A stretch of 64,000 nt of DNA from Engraulis encrasicolus (GCF_034702125.1 NC_085869.1:9688063-9752062); one strand, 5' to 3'; shown: positions 25,951 to 49,489, counted from the stretch's first letter. Notes: generated from the sequence alone by a model not told the origin. Numbers and translations: made by a program.

Positions 25951-26432
25951 TATAATCTATAACATTCGTGGTGCTGTCATGATAAAGCCCCGTTTTTCAT
26001 GGTTGGGCTACACTTCTGCGGCCAATGCATTTGAATGGGCTGTCCGACTCGTGGTTGATTTACGATTGATGGCCCAATTCCGACAGAAAGCTGAAAAGAT
26101 TATTAGTGAAGGGATACATTAGCATGTATGCCCCATCACACTGTGAAGTAAAGGAAATAAATTGGACAGTGTGTTTTCCAATGCAATGTTCGCTTCTCTA
26201 CACCGTACCTACACTCAGCTTCTTCCTCATCAATGGTGTTCGAGAAATCACTGGTGTATTCAATGTCACCATTCCTGTCATCTACTGAAAGATAGAGGCT
26301 TGACAGGTCCATCAATCGTAAATCAACCACGAGTCGGACTGCCCATTCAAATGCATTGGCCGCGGAAGTGTGGCCCAACCACGAAAAACGGGGCTTTAAC
26401 GTGACGGCACCACTACCGTTATTGATTAATTT
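25951..26432. mobile_element. Foldback element with about 140-bp arms
   Basis: The left arm has AAAGCCCCGTTTTTCATGGT and AATGCATTTGAATGGGC; the right arm carries the complements. Apparent ORFs are within the arms and are not genes. Confidence 0.85.
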
Positions 26433-29400
26433 AATTCCGTGGAAACATGACGCATCTCGTGCGACAGGGCTCAGTATGTACGTCATCATGAGAACGCTTA
26501 GCGTGGCTGGTCTGAACAGGATGAAAAGACCAGGCACAACCCCCAAGGGGCTGGCAGGGACAACTATTGTCTTTCAAATGGGTCTCTGTCCTACTGGGTT
26601 ACGGTAGGATAATATGATGACCAATTACAGGAATTTGATTGTTGAGCTCCTAGCTCTAGTTCGGTGCCTTATCACAGCAGGCAGTCTCGCCATCTTTGTG
26701 TTAAGTCTGCTGTGACCCGTAGTAAGTTCTTGCTTGACTAATCAGATGTGGGGTAGTTACATTTTGATCTACAACGGCCTTTGCTACTAGGGACGGTAAA
26801 TCAATCCAGGAAGAACATTTTTAGAAACTTTATTTTGAGAATGGAAAATCTATTTACGGTTGCTTTACAACTGCACAAATGGAGGCATGTTCATACTGTA
26901 TTGTGGTGTACAATGGTGCCCGCCAGAACTGGGAATCCGCCCCTTTTTCTCATAAATCATCAATGGCTACATAACGTTTTTAATTCAGGATGAATAATTC
27001 AGAATTAAATAGTTCTGTTGAGGTTACTTTGATCTTTCATTTAATTTCGACTTGTGAAGTGTTTACATGACGCTTTGAAAGTATAATTTTAAGCTTTATT
27101 CAGAATTAAAGTGTGTTAATTGCGAATTAAATGTCTCGTGTAGGCCTAAATGTAGCAAACTACTATAAAGGAGGTCTTGTTTGCTTTGACTCTCTGTACG
27201 TTGGTGTCCTTTGCACATCCCTCTCCATCAGGCCAAGCCAAGGACACAGCCCTTTGGATCGAAAACAAACAACCATTTCAGTAGAGAATTCAGAACAAGC
27301 GGAAGGAAGTCAACAAGACTGGAAGAGCTGGGCAGCTATATCCATTTACAGTATAGCAATGTGTGTGAGAGGGGGCGTATTTGAGGTGACATTGCAGCTG
27401 TGATGAGATTAGAATAAATTACAAACTACACATAGTGTAGTCTAGCCAGACCTACAGTGATTACCATTATCATGCATTCATGCTCAGATCATTCCGAACC
27501 AAGTATGTGCACTCAGTCGCACATGATTGTGCATTTAATTTAAGGCTTAGCCCACAGCAAGCATGTCCCGAGCCTAAGAGTGAGCAAGCATTTGTTGAAG
27601 ACCACTAACCACTTGGTAAGTTGCACATGGTTGAAGACAACTGTATTGTGGGTTTAAGACAGACTCTCACCCTTATTATGATGGAGGCGAGGCAAAACAC
27701 ACGCACACGCACCTGCCTGTTAAAAAAAAACACACACACACACATACACACACCTGCCTGTGGCAGTGACTGTAAGACAGGTGCAGCGGGCCTTTATCTG
27801 ATGGTAGTGGGCGTGTTAAGAACATATGCTGAGGCCATCACCACACCGTTTACAGGACAACAACTGCAATGACTCATGTAGGCTACCCATAAACACTCCA
27901 TTACAAATGTGTATTTATTCTCATTACTGACTTGAAGCCGGGCTGCATCAAATGTGACAAGCCAGTTTGGTGCAAAGCCATGGAATTGAGAGTTGTGACA
28001 ACTGTGGTAGGCCTTCAGAAAGTCGGTTGGTGACATGACGTAATTTCAAATAGTCTACACACACCAGCTTTCTTTTCACTAGACACTAACGCAGAACCCC
28101 TACATAGCAAGCAGAAATGAATTACCCTACATTTACCTTTTATACACTTGAAGTGTGTGACACTCACTTCCTGGAACTGTTTTGGAACTAGGCCTACTGT
28201 ATGTCGATTTGTGTGTCAAAGGCTCCATGAGACGCCATCTTTGTGGAAAAATGGAACACGGGGCCAATAGGATTAGCCTGACTCTTACTTCCATGTCTTT
28301 GGTTTGGTGTATATCAACGCTTGTCACAGGAGAGGTGAGACTGGCAAGCATTTGTTGTGTCCATGTGGCAATCACTGGATGCAAATTAATTGTGATTGTG
28401 TAATTGTGTAAATGAGGCTTAGCGAACAAGATTACACCTGTGTTTTATGGTCAGATTCTATCGGTGGACATGTGAAATCCTTTAAAAAATAATTCATGTC
28501 TCCTGTTTGTTCCAAGTGCCTACTAGCAATGGCCATGCGGTCAACTGTCACTTTATCTGCCGTTTGCCAGTGTCAGCCCCAGAGAGAGATAAAAAACCCT
28601 GTGTCACTTTACACACTGTAGGTGAATTCGACATGTGTCAACGCATGCATGCGCATTTAGACAGCAATGCACCCTGGATGGAAAATGCTGCATGATGGTT
28701 AGATTTCCTGTCAAACTTCGAAATTTCGTCGACGTTGCGTTGACGAGGTGACATGTCACATGGTGTAAAACTATCGCGGGATGAATGCGGCTGCAGTCAG
28801 ATCTTGCAACCTCTGCAGTTGCTTATCCCCTTCAACGCTCGTCGGCGGACTGCCTCCGAGGTCACGCGCCCATGAACTGGTTGGTCAACAACTCACTCAC
28901 GTGTGTATATGGGTCTTGTCTCACACCTCTACACAAGTTTGCGCAGGTCCCCACTTCAGCTCCTCCTCACTGCCTGTCCCCCCACTCCTCACACGTGGTG
29001 TGTTAGTAGAGCAAACCGGTGCGAGCTCATCGTCTCGTTCATATTTGTGGCCGACTGCAAATGCGCTGTATTTAATAACACCCACATCGTGACAACAAGT
29101 TCTCACTCACGTGCTTCCGTCAACGTTGGTCGACAGCAACAAAGTCGTATGGGCTTTGTGTGTGGGTGTGTGGTGTTAGCATAGCGTAGCTGCGGGTGGG
29201 CAGGTGCAGGCCTGAATAGACCCAGTCTGGCCCGCCCAGGGGGCGGAGCATTCAGAGGGGAGAACAGGCAGCTTCAAATGAATGGCAGTTGTTACCAGAG
29301 GCATATCAGCACTCATTTATCATCCTTACAGTACGTCCAAAAGTTACTCACAGTGTGTTCATTTTATCAATTGAAATGTGTTTTAATTGATGATGTGTTA

Positions 29401-30627
29401 TCCATAGTGATGCCCAAACTTAAGAGCATTCATGGGTCAGTGATGATGTTGGACGTGCCAGCTATATACAACCACGCAGGCAGCCAGTTTGCTAGGCAGT
29501 GAGCATGCCCACTGTGTCCGTGTGAAGCATCCCGGTTAGAATTTCTGTCCGCGACGCAGCATATGGGAGTGACCTCTGCGCCGCAGTCTTGTCTCATGGC
29601 GTTAAACCATCGCGGGAACAACGTTTTTGCCAAGCCTTCACGCAGTTAGGTGAGGGCAACTGCTGGGCATCGGACCTCCTCCATGCCGTTGATAATCTAC
29701 CCTGATTGGCATTCATCTATCTGACGTGAATTGCAGGTGTAGCCCACATGCTTGTGAGGCAGTTCACTCGCTGCTCCAAGGAGGAAGCAACGTTGTTTGA
29801 TGTGTTGGGAAATCACGTTAGAGAAAACTGTCCAACTTGTTTGCCAACCATTCAACCCCTCCTCTATTGGACTAAGCAGATCTCGTTTTGATCAAGCATT
29901 TTACTGCTTGGTTGCATACGAGCCTAGTGAGAAACAGGAACCATGTGGTCTGACAGTTTGCGATATCTAACGGTAGAATAGCAACAGGCGGGAACATGTG
30001 TGTAAGAGAGGGAAGTGGTTATACTGCTAAAAATTCAGAGGTCAAACTGCCATTTGCACACCCACCCCCCATCAACTGCAAACAGCATTCTACTGCATAG
30101 ATTGGATGGTCACTACTCCAATGGGCTATAGAATGACTGTGTGTAATAATTCGTTTTTCTTTAGATTAAGGCCATTGAAATCAGAAGAATTAGGAACTGA
30201 ATTAGTAGCCTACTATTTGGCTTATTGAACATTTTTTAGGCTGGAAATCATCGCTCAAATCTGTCAACCCTGCTTTTAGCCGTGTTCATGCTACAGATGC
30301 CAATAAAAAACAGTGACCTACTGAATGAGTGACCTATTTGTGTGTTGATTGTTGGGGTAAAATAAATGGTCATGGACATGGTGGTAATATAAATAAATAA
30401 TGAGACACAGTTTGTGAGTGCGGATTTTTCTTCCTGAAGTTGATACATTTTATCGCACACCCAAAGACTTTCGTTTTTTTCCAAGAAGTTGAGCGTGTCT
30501 CCTTTGCCAAAACTTGATTGTTGGGGTAGACAAGTACAAGACACCATAATGTATTTATCACTGGAGGGTGCCACAGAAAATACAGCCCATGCACCATACT
30601 GAGTGAAAAGGGCATATGGGCTGTATG
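26433..30627. other. No gene recognised
   Basis: Mixed AT-rich sequence with a GC-richer stretch at about 28700-29300, including a GC box (GGGGGCGGAGC near 29238). A short (CA)n is at 27730-27752. Short ORFs match no family I know. A promoter or non-coding RNA cannot be excluded. Confidence 0.35.
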
Positions 30628-30900
30628 CAGGGCCGGATTAACGCTCAGGCTAGATATGGCTGAAGCCTAGGGAGCCCCACCTGCCAGGGGCCCACTGGTT
30701 GCCCAAAAGTAAAAAATTGCAGAATTGGGACATGGTGCAATGTTGAAAAATTGATCCACCGTGTTGAGAAAAGTTGGCAGACATTCTATCCTGAATTTCT
30801 AGCTCATAAATATGACACTGTCTATGTACAAAATTTGCCTTCAAGGGGCCCCACAGCAACCTGTAGCCTAGGGGGCCCGGGCCATCTTAATCCGGCCCTG
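30628..30900. mobile_element. hAT element (CAGGGCCGGATTAA family)
   Basis: Ends CAGGGCCGGATTAA and TTAATCCGGCCCTG. Exact 8-bp TSD GCTGTATG at 30620-30627 and 30901-30908. Confidence 0.92.
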
Positions 30901-30944
30901 GCTGTATGTATGTGTGGTGTCACACATACATAGGATAGGCTAGC

Positions 30945-31163
30945 CAGTGTTGCCAGATGTGTCTGACCAAATCCCGCCCAAAAGGTTCTCAAAAACCGCC
31001 AAAATGCGCTAAATTCCGCCAAAATTCAACAAATTACATTGACTTCTATGGGCCCAAAACGGCTTAAAAAAACGCCAAATGGCCAATTTTTCCCGTTTTT
31101 GCCCGCCGACGCTCATCCCAAGTAGCCCAATTGGGCGGGCACCCGCCCAATCTGGCAACACTG
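30945..31163. mobile_element. hAT MITE (CAGTGTTGCCAGAT family)
   Basis: Ends CAGTGTTGCCAGAT and ATCTGGCAACACTG. Exact 8-bp TSD AGGCTAGC at 30937-30944 and 31164-31171. Confidence 0.92.
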
Positions 31164-31385
31164 AGGCTAGCACAGACAAGAAGGCAAACACCATTACAGT
31201 ACCTGGCGCCTTTACTACAAACACACTTCACTGCAGTCAGAACTGGGGTCGCCGGTGGACCTATTAAACTATTTGCTGAAAATGTTCCACTTTCAGAGTG
31301 AGAAGTCAGCACACTTAGAATCCTTTTTGTTGCATTTTATTATTTCACGGCAGGATAACGTTTCGACCTCAACAGTCTTATTCAG

Positions 31386-31655
31386 ATTCTCGCCAACATC
31401 ATAACAACAATGCTATGACAGTACAGAGAGCCGTAAGCAGAGACGTTCCAAATGAATCTTTGCCGTAAGTAACAGATTAAGACATTACAATTTTGGTGAC
31501 AGTAAGGTTATTAAAATACGCTTCTCGCCAACATCATAACAACAATGCTATGACAGTACAGAGAGCCGTAAGCAGAGACGTTCCAAATGAATCTTTGCCG
31601 TAAGTAACAGATTAAGACATTACAATTTTGGTGACAGTAAGGTTATTAAAATAGG
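31386..31655. repeat. Recent 135-bp tandem duplication
   Basis: Two units, 31386-31520 and 31521-31655, nearly identical (both with CTCGCCAACATCATAACAAC and GTGACAGTAAGGTTATTAAA). 31656-32120 holds nothing recognisable. Confidence 0.9.
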
Positions 31656-32118
31656 CTCTGCACTAAGGGGTTAAGGGTGCGCAGTAGGAGCTAAGTGATA
31701 TCAGAAACACCAGCTGGGGTATCACTCAGCAAACACGTTTGATGAGGGACTTTTTGGGCAGGTGAGACAGGAAGTCTATGTATACCAGACACCTGCAAGA
31801 TCAAAGTCTATGTACTGTAAATAGTAGGCTTATTGTGTGCCTGTCTGGCTATCTATAGGCCTAGTGACTTCTCCAAATATTGTGTTATGTAGGCACTACC
31901 GTATTTTACACCACACAGCCCAACATTTATAACATTTGTACTGTATACTTCATTCATCACTATACTCATACCAACCGCCCTATTTTGACATGTTTTAACC
32001 CTTTCCATCCTGTGCTCCTTGTTTATTATCCTTGTGCCTGCCCATCAACTGACCCCCACTGTCCTGGTACCTCCCACAGGCCCTGCAACAGTTCACTGTT
32101 AATGAATAACTTGTGCAA

Positions 32119-32122
<4 letters not shown>

Positions 32123-32211
<89 letters not shown>
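32123..32211. repeat. (GT)n microsatellite
   Basis: GT run of about 89 bases. Confidence 0.99.
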
Positions 32212-32212
<1 letters not shown>

Positions 32213-32714
32213 GGTGTGTGTCATGTAAAGGCAAAAATAAAGGCTATTCTGTGGGAGGCTTTGGTTAATTTGTCGGCCGAAATGCCACAAATGGGCATCA
32301 ACTGTGTGTCCTGTTTCCTGTGGTGGGAGTTATTGTAAAGCGCACATCAAGCATTAACCATGGCTAGGGGTGCCAACAGAGGGGGGGGGGGCAAAAAGGA
32401 GAGTTGTCCCGGGCCCAGGGAGATAAGGGGCCCAGAATGAGGTCCTCATTAAATTGTATGTATTGCATGGGCTGGGGGGGGTTCAGACCTTTTCAGGCCC
32501 TGTCAAACTTTGTCGAGAGCCGTTAGAGGCTCTGACCATGAGACTGTGCCGTGATGACCAGCCATTTCCACTGCCCACTGAAACTCAGTCATGCAGGTCT
32601 CCACAGTTGTCGGTCTCTCCCTCCTCCTCATCCCAAAGTTAACTCCTCTACAGTACATTTAGTACTCAAAGTTCGTCTCGAAGTTACAGGCATTTCTTTA
32701 TCTTACACATATCA

Positions 32715-32903
32715 AGGTTTTTTGTGGCATTTTAAGGCTTTATTATAACAGGACAGTATGAGAGGAGACAGGAAACAAATGTGTGAGAGAGATGGGGTAG
32801 GGCTGGGAAATGACCACAGCTGGACTCGAACCGGGGTCCCTGTGGGCATGTACTGTAAGCCCAAATATGAGGGGTTTAGCGCGCTGCGCCACAACGCCCC
32901 CCA
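32715..32903 (-). mobile_element. SINE, minus strand
   Basis: The minus strand carries a tRNA-like head (GGTTCGAGTCC-type B box in ccccggttcgagtcc), a pyrimidine-rich body and tail AATAAAGCC. Same family as 22533-22735. Confidence 0.7.
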
Positions 32904-33466
32904 CAGTAACTCCTTTATACTCGTTTTCAGTAGCTCTCTTCAGTTTCTGCCTCCTCCTCCACATATCTTGGTAACTCCCGCTTTCCTGCATGCTTGAAGC
33001 AATACTGCTGTAGTCCAGCAACTTTTGTTAACAAAGGCACCTTTCATTGCTGCGATACCAGCCAGAGTCACCACTATCAGCTGTGTTACAAATAGTTTCA
33101 CTCTGGTGTCATCAAATTCCAGGCCTTGGTCAGACAGCAAGGCCTGTGTCTGTTAATACACTACAAGCATGCTTCAGTGTTTTGAACACAACATTTACCT
33201 CATGCTCTAGTCTGGGCATGCATACTGTATCTATGATTAGCCTGTTGCAGGTGCATGCTTACCATACGGTATCATACCCTTTCATACCATGTCTCACCAT
33301 AGCCTACTATACCATACATACAGTAAATATGCTGCCATTTGTTATTAGCTACTTATGCTGAGCTTCTGGAGCACATAGTGAGTTTCCTGAGCAGTCCTCT
33401 ACATTGGAAAAGCAGGTTGTGCGTCTAAGCATGGGGCATATCTACTGTAAACTGTGACTGTTTTTT

Positions 33467-33691
33467 ACATTACATTACATTGCACTTAGCTGACGCTTTC
33501 ATTTATTCAAAGCAACTTACAACTATTCTTTTTCAGGGTATTGGTTACAGTCCCTGGAGCAATGTGGGGTTAGGTGCCTTGCTCAAGGGCACTTCAGCCA
33601 TGGATGGAGATGTAGGGAGAGGTCAGGGGGAATTTGAACCGGCAACTCCTAGATTGAAAGACGAACTCTCTAACCACTAGGCCACAGCTGA
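33467..33691 (+). mobile_element. Dispersed teleost repeat (second long copy)
   Basis: (ACATT)n start, TAGCTGACGC, AAAGCAACTTACAA, GGTATTGGTTACAGTCCC, GGGGTTAGGTGCCTTGCTCA and AACCACTAGGCCA. 33692-34606 holds nothing recognisable. Confidence 0.75.
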
Positions 33692-34606
33692 CTTCACTAA
33701 TTTCACTACAGCATGAACACACATACACACAAATTGACATTTTTTTTACAGAACACATTTAGTAAAAATATAGCAAAATACATTTACTGGCTGCAGTCAC
33801 GTGTACTCTTGTTCTCTTCTTTATTTGCATCTTATCGGAATAACATCGTAAGACCAGTATGATACACGAGGCATGTCACTCACAACTCTGCTGATAACAC
33901 ACAGCAAGAAGGAAGTAAGACTTGGGCCTGTACCGTACGTACTGTAATTGGATTTATTTAAAGACAAGAAGAGGGAAACGTGTTTTTATAAGCAGAAGTT
34001 ACCATGACACGTCAGCCCTCTGCTCACACACCCATGATGTTGACAATCATAGCGTGGGTAAGCGATCATAGCTTGAAATGCGGCCTTCAAGCATGTCACC
34101 TAACAGTCTACAGGGGCCTGTTCCACCTGATATACAAGCGTATTCAGTAACGGTGCATTTGTTTGGGCTGGAAAACAGAGTCTGAAAACAGAAGCCAAGC
34201 AGTGTCATGGGAACACACTGAGACGTCACAATCACCATGGGAGACCAAAAATAGGCCACTGCATATGGAGTAGGAGGGGAATAGGATTCTTCTTTTTCTG
34301 TTTTTGGCCTATATTATAACCTCTCATTCATCTCTTCATTTGAAGATTCATTCATGCTAGATTTCCACAAAATACAGGTTTTGTAAAAGGTTCTTGTGAG
34401 GTCATGCAACTTTGTACAGCCATGATCTGGTCTATTTGTTTATTCACATATTGTATGTAGGCCTATTTAAAGTTTTATTTTTGAGCAAATATAGGAAATA
34501 TGACTGGAAATCCCCACATATATATTTTTAGTTTTATTTTAGCACAGGAAATTCCCACATATTTCCACCCAAACTACTAGAGCTCTAGACCTTTGGGGAT
34601 CTAGAG

Positions 34607-34800
34607 CAGTGGTTCTCAACCTTTCTCTTTCTCAAGGGACCCATATTTTTAACTTTGTAATAAACATTTTTGACCCCCAGTGTGCTGCATTGAACACATT
34701 CACGTCACAAGTCATTGTTATAACTAACTTGTGTATTTTAAATAGGTGTGCAATGTTGGCCTTGAATTGTGTTGTCTTGTCGTCACATATATGAATTAAA
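34607..34800. mobile_element. hAT-type left end (CAGTGGTTCTCAACC)
   Basis: The terminal motif CAGTGGTTCTCAACC and the following TTTTTGACCCCCAG resemble common vertebrate hAT MITEs. Right end not found; limit approximate. Confidence 0.5.
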
Positions 34801-34830
34801 TGCTTTCTCATTGACTTCACATATATTACA

Positions 34831-35353
34831 TTAAAGGGACACAGTGAGTTTTTTAGTTGTTTATTTTCAGAATTCATGCTGCCCATTCACTAATGTTACC
34901 TTTTTCATGAATACTTAACACCACCCAGGGGCGCTGATAAAAATTCTGGGCCCCATGAAAGATTAAAATTTTGGGCCCCCAAAATGACAAATTATTATCA
35001 GCATCCGTCCAGGGCCCTGTCAGAGTTGTCGGGCCCTTAGAATCTGTAACACCTTACGCGGCACCCATGACACCACCATCAAATACCACCATCAAGTATT
35101 CATTATGACTGGAAAAATGTCACTTTTCATACATGAAAAGGGGGATCTTCTCCATGGTCCGCCATTTTGAATTTCCAAAAAAAGCAATTTTTAGCTGCAA
35201 AAATGACTGTACTTGGACCATGGTAGAAAATATTTGTTTATTACTTAGTAAACTTTCATGTAAAGATAAAATTTGGCAATAGGCAGCCCAGTTTCAATGA
35301 GCAGCATAGTTGCAGTACCTTTTTTGACCATTTCCTGCACAGTGTCCTTTTAA
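34831..35353. mobile_element. MITE with nested hAT insertion
   Basis: Ends TTAAAGGGACACAGTG and CACAGTGTCCTTTTAA are inverted. Inside, 34926-35069 is a 144-bp hAT element with the exact TSD ACACCACC (34918-34925, 35070-35077). Confidence 0.8.
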
Positions 35354-35529
35354 AATGAAGATGAAGAGGACTTTGCAACCACTCGTGGATGTTTGGTGAC
35401 CACAGGCTGGAAACTACCGACCTACAATAGAAAACAGGATCTTTCACATTGGGTGTAGGTGTTTTGCCACTAGCCACTCTTCTACAGAACTATCAGGGGT
35501 TTTTTTTCCTCCCCAGGTGTGATCTGGAT

Positions 35530-35959
35530 CAGTGGTTTTCAAAGTGGGTCCCTGGTGGCTGCGAGGGAGTGCTAGGGGGGCCTTGTAGCCAGGCCGTGCC
35601 CTCCTAGTGACGCAACAGCTTCAGCGTTGCTACCAAGAGATTTGAAAGTCGATGATAATCAGGTTAGGGGCCTTGACAAGTTGGAAATAAAAAGTATAAC
35701 AAAACAAAATAAATACTTTCAAAATGAATGTACACCAAAATAAACAATAAGCTGAACATTATTCCCATTGGTTAAGAACTACATTGTAATAACCTATTGC
35801 ATCTCTAAACATTACAACTATTAGCATTATTCTTTATTTTCCAATGGGGGCACTGACACACAAACACTATGGTTACAAAAGAGGGTGTGCAGAAAAAAAT
35901 AGTGTGGCTGGAATCTATACAGGGGGATCTCTTGCCATGGTAGAGTTTGGGGACCCCTG
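35530..35959. mobile_element. hAT-like element with nested X element
   Basis: Ends CAGTGGTTTTCAAAGTGGG and GGGGACCCCTG; no TSD seen. A short X-element copy in minus orientation (about 35585-35668) is nested, flanked by GGGCCTTG on both sides. Confidence 0.65.
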
Positions 35960-36389
35960 ATCAAAAGCAGAGGTCAGGCCTATAGCTAGGACAAAAGCGC
36001 CATCTAGTGATACACTTTGTTTAGACTGTACAAATGCTACATTACAATCCCTTTCCATGTAGTCAATGGTCAAAAAAATATATCGTAATATTCATTTCAT
36101 TATTATTATTATTTTTGATTAGACCTACTGTACTGTACCTATTTCTACAACTTCAGTGTCAAATGCATGTTGTAAATACATTAACTACAGCTGTTGACAG
36201 CTCAACTAAATAGCCTACTGTGTAGGGCAGGTCTACGTCTTCTTTCAGGATCATAATTATAAACAGAAGGTTCCCACGACCAAGAATATCTGATAACATT
36301 TCAGAAGATCAAGTTTGACACCTGTTCAGCAAGAGGTTGCCACTGGAGTATATCTACATCCTGAAACCGTAGTCTGGGTACACCATCAT

Positions 36390-36824
36390 CCTTTATAGGA
36401 ACAGGCCAAACTTTTTTTGATTTTCATATATTTGTAGTATTTCCAAGCATTATTCATGAATGTTCATATCATTGTTGTCTATGTATTTGCATTGCCTAGT
36501 TGAATGGTATAGCCAAGTTAAGCGTAGCAATGCAAGTCTGGGGGCAAACAAAACATCCTCAAATGTACTTATAAAGTTCTTTAAAATGAATGGAAAATTC
36601 ACCAGAGGGCAAATCAGCTATTTAATCCCGTCCTGTGATCACTTGTGGCTTGATGCTATTGCTGCCCATTTAATTCCAGTGATTATGCTAAGCTATGATA
36701 ATTCTGATCCAACAAAAAGGTAAGTACTGAAAACACTGAGAAGAAAATGATAATGCACGTTCGTGAATGCTTGGAAATACTGCAAATATGTGAAAATCAA
36801 AAATGGGTGGACTATTCCTTTAAA
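36390..36824. mobile_element. MITE with about 55-bp inverted repeats
   Basis: The left arm contains TTTGATTTTCATATATTTG and TAGTATTTCCAAGCATT; the right arm the near-complements, ending ACTATTCCTTTAAA. Confidence 0.85.
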
Positions 36825-37347
36825 CATCATTCCCTAGTAATGTAGGCAAAAAGAGAGTTACTTAGTTAACACAGATACTAACTTTGCTGCTTTGTGTTTG
36901 ATACTACATTGGCCACACAAAAACAGGCAGTTATTGTGCTTCCCTTTAATGTGTATGCACTGTGTAGGCTGGTGCCCATATCAGGTATTGCTGCTCATTA
37001 AAACGGCCTATAGCCAAACTAAATAAATATTTACTAATAATATCAAAGTACATAAAGTTTCCTGGTAAAAATGTCTATTTCTGGAAAGTCAAAATGGCAG
37101 ACATGGAGAAGGGCCACTTTTTTCATGTATGAAGAGAGGAATTTGACCAGTCATAATGTACACTTAGAATTTGATGGCAAGTCTTCATGAAAAAAGGCAA
37201 CCTTTGAGAATGGGCAGAATGCTTTGTGGAAAGAAACTGCTAACAATACACAGGGCACCTTTACGTATGCAACGTATATGTAAAAGAGGATAAACCCACA
37301 AACTCAACTCATGATATCTCACACATCACACAAACCCGAGTGATTTC

Positions 37348-37378
<31 letters not shown>

Positions 37379-37398
37379 GAGACATATGTTACAGAATA

Positions 37399-37404
37399 TT
37401 TATT
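37399..37404 (-). terminator. atp5po: atp5po polyadenylation signal AATAAA
   Basis: TTTATT on the plus strand reads AATAAA on the gene strand, 122 bases past the stop codon. This gives a short 3' UTR (about 37380-37525). An (AG)n run at 37356-37382 follows near the expected cleavage site. Confidence 0.7.
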
Positions 37405-37525
37405 ATGAACACAACAGGGGGCATTTTATTTAACGTCGAAACGGAGACAGACAAGGTCTCTCTACTCTGGGGTTGACTCGTCAGGTCTGGTCATGGAAGG
37501 GACGGTGCGGTGGAGTCCACAGGAC

Positions 37526-48075
<10,550 letters not shown>

Positions 48076-48109
48076 GTTCTTCTGTGACTGCAAGGGAGGT
48101 CAAATCTCT

Positions 48110-48131
48110 ACGCATGCGCCGAGGTCACGTG
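48110..48131 (-). promoter_or_regulatory. atp5po: atp5po proximal promoter: NRF1-like site and CACGTG E-box
   Basis: ACGCATGCGC at 48110-48119 matches 9 of 10 bases of the NRF1 core GCGCATGCGC, and CACGTG (USF/MYC-type E-box) lies at 48126-48131. Both are within about 55 bases upstream of the start codon and no TATA box is seen. NRF1 sites are typical of nuclear genes for oxidative phosphorylation, which fits OSCP. Factor binding is inferred. Confidence 0.6.
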
Positions 48132-48249
48132 TAATAAACGTCCTGTAATGGTGAAAGGCATTGTGGGACTTGGGGTTTCATTTGTGTGCCCAAGGATCAC
48201 AAGAATGAACACAATGTACAAGTAGCCACTTTCAAGAGGAAATTGCAAA

Positions 48250-48402
48250 ATCTTTGATTTCCTGTAATACATTATGAAATAAAATAATAAATAATAGTAG
48301 TTTCTCCCATACCTTTCTTCCAGAAAAATGTAATTTCAAATTCTTTGTATGACCAGTGCATGTAAAGAAATTGACAATAAAACCTACTTGACTTGACTTG
48401 AG
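48250..48402 (+). mobile_element. LINE-type 3' tail
   Basis: TAATTTCAAATTCTTTGTATG, GACAATAAAAC and a (TTGAC)n tail, matching the block at 58095-58210. It resembles L2/CR1-type LINE 3' ends; no coding part is present. Confidence 0.55.
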
Positions 48403-48468
48403 AACACTTTTATCTTGGGGGAGCACTTCCATGTAAGCCTTGAGGCTGTTCTCAAGGACATAGGCCTA

Positions 48469-48937
48469 TGTAACGGAGGCTAACTAGCACAGTGTTGGCG
48501 TGGAACGTTTGTAAACCTCCCTCCGATAGCTTCATACAGTCTCGTGCCGTTGGGCCGAGAGACTAGTCTCTTGGCCCAGCGGTATCGTACTGTGTCTCCC
48601 ATTGCCGAACCGTTGTAGTTGACGAGGTCGCACGTTCGATCCCCGAGGGGGGTGAACAGGTGCAAGATGACCTCCGTCACAGTGGTGCCGTGACCCGGAT
48701 GGGAGTGAGGTTTAGGGGGGAGAGTGTAACGGAGGCTAACTAGCACAGTGTTGGCGTGGAACGTTGGTAAACCTCCCTCCGATAGCTTCATACAGTCTCG
48801 TGCCGTTGGGCCGAGAGACTAGTCTCTTGGCCCAGCGGTATCGTACTGTGTCTCCCATTGCCGAACCGTTGTAGTTGACGAGGTCGCACGTTCGATCCCC
48901 GAGGGGGGTGAACAGGTGCAAGATGACCTCCGTCACA
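48469..48937 (+). mobile_element. TRIM retrotransposon with tRNA-like promoter in its LTRs
   Basis: Two 213-bp LTRs (48469-48681, 48725-48937) start TGTAACGGAGG and end CCTCCGTCACA, and differ at one base (acgttTgtaa/acgttGgtaa). The 43-bp interior holds TGGTGCCGTGACCCGGAT at 48683-48700, complementary to the 3' end of tRNA-His with one mismatch (primer-binding site), and a purine tract ending GGGGGGAGAG just before the second LTR. A 4-bp TSD CCTA is present at 48465-48468 and 48938-48941. Each LTR has an A box TGGCCCAGCGG (48572-48582, 48828-48838) and a B box GTTCGATCC (48634-48642, 48890-48898). It carries no coding capacity, so it must move with helper proteins. Confidence 0.9.
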
Positions 48938-49056
48938 CCTACTCTTCTTTTTTTAATACTAACTTTTTGTTAATACTCTCTCTCTAGACAACATTTTGTG
49001 ACGGTTTAATTTGCATTTGTCTTGACACTGGTGTACTTGGTCTGTGGGGTCATTCT

Positions 49057-49059
<3 letters not shown>

Positions 49060-49148
<89 letters not shown>
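49060..49148. repeat. (GT)n microsatellite between the two promoters
   Basis: GT run of about 89 bases. Confidence 0.99.
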
Positions 49149-49149
<1 letters not shown>

Positions 49150-49410
49150 GGTCTCGCTCTCTCATTGACATCTATCATAATGACATTTAATTAGTAATAT
49201 CTAATTAATTAATGATATTAACATAATACTGTTCTATAATATTATCAACACAATTCATATAATATAATTCATTAGCCTAATTAAGTAAGCACCATGGTGT
49301 GCTGTGCCTTTCCACTGCTGGTCACAGATGAGGCAGGGGCAGCATACAGACAGAGCAGAGCACCTGACACCTTGCCTGTCAGACATTCACACCATGAAAT
49401 AACAGCTGAT

Positions 49411-49489
49411 ACACACACACACACAGGCACGCACACAAACACACACACGCACACACACGCACACAAAAACACACACACACACACACAGG

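Noticed and set aside
26136..26546. 136-codon minus-strand frame and its 25865-26122 counterpart
   Set aside because: The shared peptide arises because both lie in the arms of one foldback element, not from homologous genes.
48572..48642. Possible genuine tRNA gene
   Set aside because: A and B boxes are present, but it is duplicated inside LTRs and no cloverleaf acceptor stem is evident; better explained as the TRIM's internal promoter.
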